The notes below the pieces were generated by a model that worked only from the letters and a program-made list of their open reading frames with translations, had not been told where the DNA came from and searched no databases. DNA of 64,000 bases from JANPCX01 sp031431125 (GTDB lineage Bacteria; Pseudomonadota; Gammaproteobacteria; Burkholderiales; Burkholderiaceae_C). Made by a program: the position numbers and the translations under genes. Location: the NCBI GenBank assembly GCA_031431125.1, contig JANPCX010000053.1:8343-72342 (forward strand), in the 5' to 3' direction. Of the stretch, positions 43,874 to 50,185 are shown in pieces; the first letter of the stretch is position 1, and each line of letters begins with the position of its first letter.

Positions 43874-45190
43874 ATGATCCAGCCCACCAGCTCAGCTGCG
43901 CTGACGGTCCAGTACCGTTTGGTCGCTTCACTGATTCCCTACGCCAATAACGCCCGCACGCACAGCGAGGCCCAGGTGGCGCAAATTGCCGCCAGCATCG
44001 TCGAGTTTGGTTGGACCAATCCGATCTTGGTGGATGGCGATGGCGGCATCATCGCGGGCCATGGCCGGGTGCTGGCGGCATGCTTGCTGGGCATGAACGA
44101 AGTGCCGGTGATTGAACTGCTGCACTTAAGCCCCGTGCAACGCCGTGCCCTGGTGATCGCGGACAACCGAATAGCAGAAAACGCGGGCTGGAATGAAGAA
44201 GTGCTGCGCCTTGAGCTAGACGGCTTGCGGGATGATGGGTTTGATCTGGATTTGACAGGCTTTGACGACGAAGCCCTGGCCGAGTTATTGGAAGGCGAAG
44301 AGCCCACCAACGAAGGTCAGAGCGACGAAGACGCGGTCCCTGAGTCGCTAGAGGCCGTTGTGTCCAAGCCTGGCGATGTGTGGCTGCTGGGCGAGCACCG
44401 TCTGTTTTGTGGTGATGCGACCGACGCGGCAAGTTATGCGGCGCTGCTCGGTCAGGGCCAAGTGGACATGGTGTTCACCGACCCGCCCTACGGTGTCAAC
44501 TATGCCAACACCGCCAAGGACCGGCAACGCGGTACCAACCGCCCGATCCTGAACGACAACCTGGGTGATGCCTTCGAGCCCTTCTTGCAAGCAGCCTTAA
44601 CGCCGATGCTGGCCCGCTGCGATGGCGCGGTGTACATCGCCATGAGTTCCAGCGAACTCGACACGCTGCAATCGGCCTTCCGCGCCGCAGGCGGCAAGTG
44701 GTCAACATTCATCATTTGGGCCAAGAACACATTCACGCTCGGGCGGGCTGACTACCAGCGGCAGTACGAACCCATCCTCTACGGCTGGCGAGAAGGGGCA
44801 AGCCGCCACTGGTGCGGCGACCGCGACCAGGGGGATGTGTGGCAGATCAAGAAACCCCACAAGAACGATCTCCATCCAACGATGAAGCCTGTGGAACTGG
44901 TGGAGCGGGCCATCCGCAATTCCAGCCGCCCGGGGGATGTGGTGCTGGACTGCTTTGGTGGATCAGGAACGACTTTGATCTCCGCCGAGAAGACGGGCCG
45001 ACGCTGCCGAATGATGGAACTCGATCCCAAGTATGTGGACACCATCATTCGGCGCTGGCAGGATTTCAGTGGCGGGCAGGCCATCCGAGAGTCGGATGGC
45101 CTGGTGTTTGATGACCAGGACCAAGTCTGCAGTGGAGGTCTCGGCTCGTCTATTTCACCACTTTCAGGTGCAGGGCTTGAAGCCCCTTGA
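43874..45190 (+). CDS. ParB-domain DNA methyltransferase
   Basis: A protein of about 438 residues. The N-terminal ParB/sulfiredoxin-like domain (about 15-110) shows YANNARTHSEAQVAQIAASI, GGIIAGHGRVLAA and ALVIADNRIAENAGW. The methyltransferase part has catalytic motif DPPY (203-206, VFTDPPYGVNY) and, near the C-terminus, the SAM-binding motif DCFGGSGTT, the order of beta-class N6-adenine or N4-cytosine enzymes. ATG 43874 is preferred, since the longest frame from 43658 runs through the GGTTCGCA repeats. Phage enzymes of this kind protect DNA from host restriction; no cognate nuclease lies next to it. Confidence 0.9.
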   Translation: MIQPTSSAALTVQYRLVASLIPYANNARTHSEAQVAQIAASIVEFGWTNPILVDGDGGIIAGHGRVLAACLLGMNEVPVIELLHLSPVQRRALVIADNRIAENAGWNEEVLRLELDGLRDDGFDLDLTGFDDEALAELLEGEEPTNEGQSDEDAVPESLEAVVSKPGDVWLLGEHRLFCGDATDAASYAALLGQGQVDMVFTDPPYGVNYANTAKDRQRGTNRPILNDNLGDAFEPFLQAALTPMLARCDGAVYIAMSSSELDTLQSAFRAAGGKWSTFIIWAKNTFTLGRADYQRQYEPILYGWREGASRHWCGDRDQGDVWQIKKPHKNDLHPTMKPVELVERAIRNSSRPGDVVLDCFGGSGTTLISAEKTGRRCRMMELDPKYVDTIIRRWQDFSGGQAIRESDGLVFDDQDQVCSGGLGSSISPLSGAGLEAP

Positions 45191-45398
45191 GGGTTTTGGC
45201 GCGCAGCATGCCTGCCCTGAAGTAGCAGCCATCGAAGTGAACTTCAACGATCCGGCTCGGGGTCAGTATCAGCGTCAATGAGAACGTGCCGCGCCTGAGT
45301 TTGGATTCAATTTCGGCCTCCGTCTGATCTGGCGCACCACGTATGCGCAGCGGCGGCAGGGCTTTTAGGGTGGCGTCTTCTTGGAGGGCGGTTTTCAT
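45150..45398 (-). CDS. Small hypothetical protein under repeat promoter copy 1
   Basis: An 82-residue protein that overlaps the end of the methyltransferase gene by 41 nt on the opposite strand. It has an alternating strand pattern (FSLTLILTPSRIVEVHFDG and GMLRAKTLKGLQALHLKVV) and no recognised domain. It is the last of the leftward genes, and its start lies about 20 nt downstream of promoter-like repeat copy 1. Its convergent overlap with the methyltransferase means transcription of the two may interfere. Confidence 0.6.
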   Translation of the reverse strand: MKTALQEDATLKALPPLRIRGAPDQTEAEIESKLRRGTFSLTLILTPSRIVEVHFDGCYFRAGMLRAKTLKGLQALHLKVVK

Positions 45399-45417
45399 TG
45401 GCAGTCTCGTTGGTTGG

Positions 45418-45490
45418 CGTCGTCAATCACGACAACGCTATGAACGCTCTACTCGCAAAAAAAGCCAAGCGGTTTTGGCTTTTTGTTTCA
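45418..45490 (-). promoter_or_regulatory. Promoter/operator repeat, copy 1 (upstream of 45150-45398)
   Basis: Read on the minus strand: terminator-like hairpin AAAGCCAA/TTGGCTTT, a candidate -35 TTGGCT, exactly 18 nt, a candidate -10 TTCATA inside the conserved AGAGCGTTCATAGCG, then the inverted repeat GTCGT-gattg-ACGAC, then the gene. The hairpin also ends the transcript of the upstream gene (45516-45890). Confidence 0.7.
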
Positions 45491-45515
45491 CTCTCTATCA
45501 ATTACGCCCGCGCAA

Positions 45516-45890
45516 TCACCCCAATCGACCGACGTAGCGTGCGTAGTCGCTGCCCTCCGGGTTGACGTAGAGGCAAGGGCGATCCGGTGCGGTCACTTCC
45601 ACACAAAAGACAGCATCGGATGTTGAGCCTCCTTTTCCCTTGAGCCAATCGCGGGATGCCAGCAACCGGTTGGAGAAGGCGTCGAACTCTTGGGCGCTCA
45701 TTTGCACCGTCTCGGTGATGTAAATCTTCTGTGGACGACCCGTGTAGCAACTCAGTTCGCTGAGGTCGGCAGGTTTCCTGGCCATGGGCAAGCGCACGCC
45801 GAGTTCTTCAACCTGTTGGGTGGTGCCGTCTGCAAACGTGAGCGTGCGCGGCGTGCGTTCGATGGAGAGGGTGATGGCTTTGGTGTTCAT
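45516..45890 (-). CDS. Conserved small protein, paralogue A
   Basis: A 124-residue protein clearly paralogous to the product of 46008-46397. Shared landmarks are QVEELGV-LPMAR / NVEELSVQLPIVR, KIYITETVQMS-EFD / TIYITQTVKLSCEEFN, RDWLKGKGG / RDWLRGQGG and the ending YVNP-GSDYARY. The fold is unknown; the alternating strands suggest a small beta-rich protein. It lies between repeat copies 1 and 2, each paralogue thus having its own promoter-like element. Confidence 0.75.
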   Translation of the reverse strand: MNTKAITLSIERTPRTLTFADGTTQQVEELGVRLPMARKPADLSELSCYTGRPQKIYITETVQMSAQEFDAFSNRLLASRDWLKGKGGSTSDAVFCVEVTAPDRPCLYVNPEGSDYARYVGRLG

Positions 45891-45907
45891 GCTTTTTCTG
45901 TTGCTGG

Positions 45908-45992
45908 TGCGTCGTCAATCACGACATCGCTATGAACGCTCTGTTCGAGGAAGAAGCCAAGTGGTTTTGGCTTCCTGTTTCACTCTTTATCA
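45908..45992 (-). promoter_or_regulatory. Promoter/operator repeat, copy 2 (upstream of 45516-45890)
   Basis: Same layout as copy 1, with TTGGCT, 18 nt and TTCATA, and the GTCGT/ACGAC inverted repeat. The terminator stem has changed on both sides (GAAGCCAA with TTGGCTTC), keeping base pairing. It separates the two paralogous genes. Confidence 0.7.
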
Positions 45993-46007
45993 ATCACCCG
46001 CAACCTA

Positions 46008-46397
46008 TCACCCCAACTGGGCCAAATAACGAGCGTAGTCGCTGCCTTGCGGATTCACGTAGAGGTAGAGATTGCCGGTCGAGCAGACCTCGACACACAG
46101 GTCGCCATCGTTGACCCGGCCACCTTGGCCACGCAACCAATCGCGCGGTTTGCGCAAGTTGCTGCAAAATTCATTGAACTCCTCGCAGCTGAGCTTCACC
46201 GTTTGCGTGATGTAGATCGTTGTGGTTGCCCTGCAGCTGACTTCGCTCACATCACCCAGGTAGGCAAGATCTCGGACGATGGGCAACTGCACGCTCAGTT
46301 CTTCAACATTCACCGACGAGCCGTCGCCAAGCCGCAGCGTTTGTGGGATGCGCAAGATGGTGACGGTCATGGCCTTGGGTCTGGCGGGATGTTTCAT
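46008..46397 (-). CDS. Conserved small protein, paralogue B
   Basis: A 129-residue paralogue of the product of 45516-45890, with the same motifs and the same C-terminal YVNPQGSDYARYLAQLG. About eight extra residues precede the shared part, and ATG at residue 10 (MTVTILRIPQ) is a good alternative start. Two copies under separate but near-identical promoter elements argue for duplication of the whole unit, promoter and gene together. The function is unknown. Confidence 0.75.
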   Translation of the reverse strand: MKHPARPKAMTVTILRIPQTLRLGDGSSVNVEELSVQLPIVRDLAYLGDVSEVSCRATTTIYITQTVKLSCEEFNEFCSNLRKPRDWLRGQGGRVNDGDLCVEVCSTGNLYLYVNPQGSDYARYLAQLG

Positions 46398-46413
46398 GTG
46401 AATTTATTGGGTT

Positions 46414-46476
46414 CTCGTCGTCAATCACGACAACGCTATGAACGCTCTACTGACCCAAAAAGCCAAGTTGTTTTTG
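46414..46476 (-). promoter_or_regulatory. Promoter/operator repeat, copy 3 (upstream of 46008-46397)
   Basis: TTGGCT, 18 nt and TTCATA with the GTCGT/ACGAC inverted repeat, as in copies 1 and 2. The terminator-like hairpin is weak here, with only AAGCCAAG retained. Confidence 0.65.
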
Positions 46477-46509
46477 CAGCTTCTCTGGTCATGGTTGCAA
46501 GCTGTTTGA

Positions 46510-46785
46510 TCACAGCGACACATCAACCTCATCGGCATGAATGCTCAATTGCGCACCCCACATCGGCAGCAAATCGCCGCTGCTGAGCGCGCCCACATAG
46601 ACAAGGTCGCCGAATTCGCTGGGGTCGGCGATGACTGTCACACCGCCCACCGATTTGACAGCCACGCCATGTCGGCGGCTCAGGCGGGTGAGTTGCTTCA
46701 CAAACCGCTGGTGGTTGCGCTGCATCTGTGGGGTGATGGGGGATCGGCTCGGAACTGTGGGTTCGAAGTCAACCTTGGACATCAT
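46510..46785 (-). CDS. Small hypothetical protein coupled to the DUF3489 gene
   Basis: A 91-residue protein (MMSKVDFEPT) whose start overlaps the DUF3489 stop. It has a basic helical part (QMQRNHQRFVKQLTRLSRRHGVAV) followed by VGGVTVIADPSEFGDLVYVG. The family is not recognised. The overlap ties it to 46782-47366. It has no promoter repeat directly in front, consistent with read-through from the upstream genes. Confidence 0.65.
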   Translation of the reverse strand: MMSKVDFEPTVPSRSPITPQMQRNHQRFVKQLTRLSRRHGVAVKSVGGVTVIADPSEFGDLVYVGALSSGDLLPMWGAQLSIHADEVDVSL

Positions 46786-47366
46786 TGCGCTCCTGTTGCG
46801 TCGTTGGTGGTGCTGGCGGCATCGGGTGAAATGCGATAGACGCGTTCTGCGCCATCGGCTTTGTCCGAGGTGATGGGCAACCCCAGCTTCTTCTTGAGGG
46901 CTCCTGCAAAGAACCCGCGTACGGTGTGCTGCTGCCACTCGGTGGCCTGCATGACCTGTTTAATCGAAGCCCCTTGCGGGCGCTTGAGCATCTCGATCAC
47001 CTGGGCCTGTTTGCTGTCTTGACGTGGGGCCGAGGCTTGGGCTTTAGCCGCCTTGGCGGGGACTGCTTCATGGGTCGAGGTCTTGGGCGGTTGCGCCTCG
47101 GCATTGCGCGGCTGCGGCGCTTTGATGCCCAAGGCTTGGTAGCCCGCCTGCGTGATTCGCGGGCTGTCGCTGCCTTTGACTTTCTCTAGGCTGCCGGACT
47201 GAATGAGGGCCTGCAAAACTTTGGTGCGGGCACCTCCTTTGAGGGTTTCGGGAAACCAGATCGCCCAGCCTTGAGGGTGCTTTGCGGCGGCAGCTAGCAC
47301 CGCATGTTGGGACGGGCTCAAGGCGGAGGTGGCTTGGGCGGTTGAGCGGGAAGAAGTTTTGTTCAT
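46782..47366 (-). CDS. DUF3489 domain protein
   Basis: A 194-residue protein. The C-terminal 70 residues (DSKQAQVIEMLKRPQGASIKQVMQATEWQQHTVRGFFAGALKKKLGL, then SDKADGAERVYRI) are a DUF3489 domain, a small winged-helix-like unit common in prophages that also carry DUF2924 and a serine recombinase, as this one does at 29.3-31.2 kb. The N-terminal part (SPSQHAVLAAAAKHPQGW...RITQAGYQALG) looks like a second winged helix. It is probably a DNA-binding regulator. Confidence 0.85.
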   Translation of the reverse strand: MNKTSSRSTAQATSALSPSQHAVLAAAAKHPQGWAIWFPETLKGGARTKVLQALIQSGSLEKVKGSDSPRITQAGYQALGIKAPQPRNAEAQPPKTSTHEAVPAKAAKAQASAPRQDSKQAQVIEMLKRPQGASIKQVMQATEWQQHTVRGFFAGALKKKLGLPITSDKADGAERVYRISPDAASTTNDATGAQ

Positions 47367-47422
47367 GGGTGTTTCTTGGTTTGACGCGGTACGTGTTGTG
47401 TTGGGTCGGGTTGGGTACTGGC

Positions 47423-47731
47423 TTACTTGGCCTGGCGAGCGATCTCTTCAGCGACCTCGCCCGCGATCTCGCCGATGCGCAGACTTCCTTGGGCAATCGC
47501 TTGCAGCAGTTCCGGCCCAAAGGCTTGCAGCAGGCTGTAAGCGCGACGTTCGATTTCCAGTTGCGCCAGGCGCTGCCAGCCGTCAAACCGGGCCAGTTGC
47601 TGCAAACCCGCGAGGTTGTGGCGTCCGTAGCCCTCGAAATAGTTGCGGGCGTTTTGAGCCAGAGCGTGGGTTGCTGCGCTCCCGGCTTGGTCTGCTGTGC
47701 TTGCCGTATCGATGCTGGTGGTGGTGGTCAT
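47423..47731 (-). CDS. Small helical protein, first gene of the leftward block
   Basis: A 102-residue, mostly helical acidic protein (ALAQNARNYFEGYGRHNLAGLQQLARFDGWQRLAQLE and a C-terminal GEIAGEVAEEIARQ), without membrane segment or known family. The start is ATG at 47731, about 40 nt downstream of promoter-like repeat copy 4. It is followed, after 57 nt, by the DUF3489 gene, so copy 4 probably drives this gene, DUF3489 and 46510-46785. Confidence 0.6.
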   Translation of the reverse strand: MTTTTSIDTASTADQAGSAATHALAQNARNYFEGYGRHNLAGLQQLARFDGWQRLAQLEIERRAYSLLQAFGPELLQAIAQGSLRIGEIAGEVAEEIARQAK

Positions 47732-47773
47732 CGTTTGACTGCTTTCGGTTGTTGAGGGGTTGATGTGTTGTTG

Positions 47774-47830
47774 TTGCCAACAACGCTATGAACGCTCTAC
47801 GTGCCGAATAAGCCAAGTCATTTGTGCAAC
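47774..47830 (-). promoter_or_regulatory. Promoter/operator repeat, copy 4 (upstream of 47423-47731)
   Basis: TTGGCT, 18 nt and TTCATAGCG are conserved. The inverted repeat is changed on both arms to GTTGTT/AACAAC, so pairing is kept by co-variation. No terminator hairpin is present here, as expected for the first unit of the block. Confidence 0.65.
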
Positions 47831-47936
47831 CGAAGCCCATCTTTTTTGAGATCCGTTTGATGTGCGCGCCAGCAGTGGCGTGGTTCTGACAGAACCATTC
47901 CGTCGCACCGAACACACCCCAGAGAGAGTTTTTCGC

Positions 47937-48524
47937 GTGGGCATTTCCATTCGCGCTTACGCACGCGAGCGCGGGGTTTCTGACACCGCCGTGCGCAAGG
48001 CCATCAAAGTCGGACGCATCACGCCCGAGCCGGACGGAACCATCAACTCGGCCACCGCCGATGCGCAGTGGTTGAACAACACCGATCAGGCGCTGCAGCG
48101 CAAGCAGCAACCCGAGGCGCGACAGGCACAGCCGCCACGCCCGGAGGTGCAACCCGAGCGGCCACCGACCCGGACCTTTAGACAAGACGCAGGCCCGCCT
48201 CCCACGCCCACGCCTGCGCCTGCGGCCTCAAGCGGCACCGCGCTCTTACAAGCCCGCACCGCCAACGAAGTGCTCAAGGCACAGACCAACAAGGTGCGCC
48301 TGGCACGCATGAAGGGTGAGCTGATTGAACGCTCGCAGGCCATGGCCCAGGTGTTCAAGCTGGCGCGTGCTGAGAGGGACGCCTGGCTGAACTGGCCCAC
48401 ACGGGTGTCGGCGCAATTGGCGTCAAACCTGGCAGTGGATGCCCACACGCTGCATGTGCTGCTGGAAGCGGCGGTGCGCGAACACTTGAGCGAATTAGGC
48501 GAGGTCGCAGTACGTGTGGATTGA
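47937..48524 (+). CDS. Phage terminase small subunit (Nu1-like)
   Basis: A protein of about 195 residues from GTG at 47937, with AGAGAGAG 8 nt upstream. The N-terminal ISIRAYARERGVSDTAVRKAIKVGRI is a winged helix-turn-helix of the Nu1 type that binds the packaging site. A Pro/Gln-rich linker (about 65-105) and a helical C-terminal part (NEVLKAQTNKVRLARMKGELIERSQAMAQVFKLARAERDAWLNW) that contacts the large subunit follow. The longest frame starts at 47862 with unlikely residues. The large subunit gene is now 1.66 kb away because of an insertion. Confidence 0.8.
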   Translation: MGISIRAYARERGVSDTAVRKAIKVGRITPEPDGTINSATADAQWLNNTDQALQRKQQPEARQAQPPRPEVQPERPPTRTFRQDAGPPPTPTPAPAASSGTALLQARTANEVLKAQTNKVRLARMKGELIERSQAMAQVFKLARAERDAWLNWPTRVSAQLASNLAVDAHTLHVLLEAAVREHLSELGEVAVRVD

Positions 48525-48555
48525 TGAAGTTGTAGAGATGAAAGCTCCTACCGAC

Positions 48556-48671
48556 GGCAACCACGACGATGCCGACTGACGATTTGCATTACGGCGGGGC
48601 TGCTGAGATCGCGCAGGCCTGGCTGACGATTCGTTCACCTGGCTGTGCCCATGCGACCCGTTCGCCCTGAG
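48556..48671 (+). pseudogene. Truncated relic of a terminase large subunit start
   Basis: The sequence encodes T-M-P-T-D-D-L-H-Y-G-G-A-A-E-I-A-Q-A-W, nearly the N-terminus of the intact large subunit at 50186 (T-M-P-T-E-D-L-E-Y-D-G-A-A-E-I-A-Q-A-W), then loses similarity and stops at TGA 48669-48671. The 40 nt upstream also resemble the leader of the intact gene. About a fifth of bases differ, so this is a homologous but distinct terminase, cut off where the inverted cargo gene was inserted. Confidence 0.75.
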
Positions 48672-48698
48672 CAGTCGATACCGCCAGAAACACTTCAC

Positions 48699-49928
48699 TT
48701 ACTTCGTTGTCGCCTGACCCCACTGCCGCAACACCCCTTCCGCTGCGATGCGCCCGTTGGACTTCGCCGTGTGCACCAGCGCCGCCAATTTCTCTCGCGC
48801 CGGCCTGTAGCCCAGCTGGCCGACCGCTTGGATGGCCGCCTCCTGCACGAACATGTCGTCATCGTCCAGGAAAGGCAGCAGCGTGGCAGCGAGCTTGCGT
48901 GGTGTGAGGTGGAAGATGCAGAACGCCGTCTGGATGCGCCGGTGGTACTCGTCGTTGGCCGGGCCGCCGCGGGTCTCAAAATCTTCCTCTGCCGTACGCA
49001 CGGCGCCGTAGGCCTGGTGCAGGGCGGCGAGGGCCTTGGCGTCCCGAGCGGTGAAGTCCTTGTCTAGCGGCGGAAAGTCGAAGGGCAACTTGATCCAGTC
49101 ATCGCAAGCGGGCTTGGCCTCGGCCAGCTCGATGAGCCTGTTCATGCTCCTGAACAGGGGCGCCAGGTGGGTCTCCTCGTGGTGGTACTCGCAGACCATG
49201 CCGCGCAACGGGCCCTCTTTGTAGACGCACAGGTAGTTGCCGTTGTCGTAGAACAGCGGGATCAGCTGGTGCATCGTTTTCTGCGAGAAGTCTCGCAAGG
49301 CCTCTTCCAGGTCGGACGCGCTCAACATGTCAAAGCCCCGGCGCGGGTGGAAGCGCTTCAGGCTGGCCAGCTCGGCGGGATTGAAGCCCTGGTCCGCCAG
49401 CGTCTTCAGCACGGCTCGCAAGCCCTCGGCATAGGTGCGGGACCACAGCAGGCAGTTGAACAGGACCTGCTTGTCCCGCAGGGGCGTCGCCGGGTCCTTC
49501 AGGCGGCGCTTGAAGCCTCTGATGTAGCCGGGGTCGGCGCCGTGCCAGGGGAAGCGCGCTGGGTCGTCGTGCCGGCTGGCGTCGAACATCGCCTGCAGGG
49601 CGCGGTGCAGCGGGCCTGGGATCCTGTGGTTGGACAATCTCACGACAGCCGTGGCTCCTGGGTGGTCGGGCTGCCGTGCCAACAATTTGAGCGCCGTGCG
49701 CAGCAGGCGGCCCAGCTGGCGGGTGTCCAGGTAACGCAGGCCGTAGGTGAACACCTCGGAGGACTCGCCAACCTCTTGCAAGTAAGTCTGCAGGAAGTCG
49801 AGCATGCCGCTCGACGGGTCGATGAGCTCGAAGAGCAGTTCCCGCTCGTCGTCGGCCAGGACGTTCAAATCATGCGGCTGGGGCTTGGCGGCAAGGACGG
49901 TCATCAGGGACCGTGCGGTGGGGGACAT
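48699..49928 (-). CDS. SUKH (SMI1/KNR4-like) and HEAT-repeat type protein, cargo gene
   Basis: A protein of about 409 residues, on the opposite strand to the packaging genes. The central part (MLSASDLEEALRDFSQKTMHQLIPLFYDNGNYLCVYKEG, with YHHEETHLAPLFRSMNRLIELAE) has the strand/helix pattern of SUKH domains, whose best known members are immunity proteins. The C-terminus has HEAT-like helices (DMFVQEAAIQAVGQLGYRPAREKLAALV). GC content is higher than in its neighbours. The start is taken as ATG 49928 (MSPTARSLM); the longest frame starts at 50054. It is an independent insert rather than a phage structural gene. Confidence 0.7.
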   Translation of the reverse strand: MSPTARSLMTVLAAKPQPHDLNVLADDERELLFELIDPSSGMLDFLQTYLQEVGESSEVFTYGLRYLDTRQLGRLLRTALKLLARQPDHPGATAVVRLSNHRIPGPLHRALQAMFDASRHDDPARFPWHGADPGYIRGFKRRLKDPATPLRDKQVLFNCLLWSRTYAEGLRAVLKTLADQGFNPAELASLKRFHPRRGFDMLSASDLEEALRDFSQKTMHQLIPLFYDNGNYLCVYKEGPLRGMVCEYHHEETHLAPLFRSMNRLIELAEAKPACDDWIKLPFDFPPLDKDFTARDAKALAALHQAYGAVRTAEEDFETRGGPANDEYHRRIQTAFCIFHLTPRKLAATLLPFLDDDDMFVQEAAIQAVGQLGYRPAREKLAALVHTAKSNGRIAAEGVLRQWGQATTK

Positions 49929-50185
49929 CGTTGCGCTCGTCTGTAGTGGAGAAAACCTCAGCTTACCTCCAAGCCAAGCGTCGATGTGCGCGTCAAGCCC
50001 GTTCGTCCTGAGGTGTCGGTTGCTGGTCTGCACTGCAACTGCGTTGTGGTTCAAGCCGGAATGAACACGCGCATTTCCACGCCTGCGTGATCGACAGCGG
50101 TGCTTGAGATCGCGGTGGGACAGGGCTGTCGCCGTGGACTGATGCCGATGGATTGAGCAAGTTGCAAAGTAGAAGAGTCAGCCCG

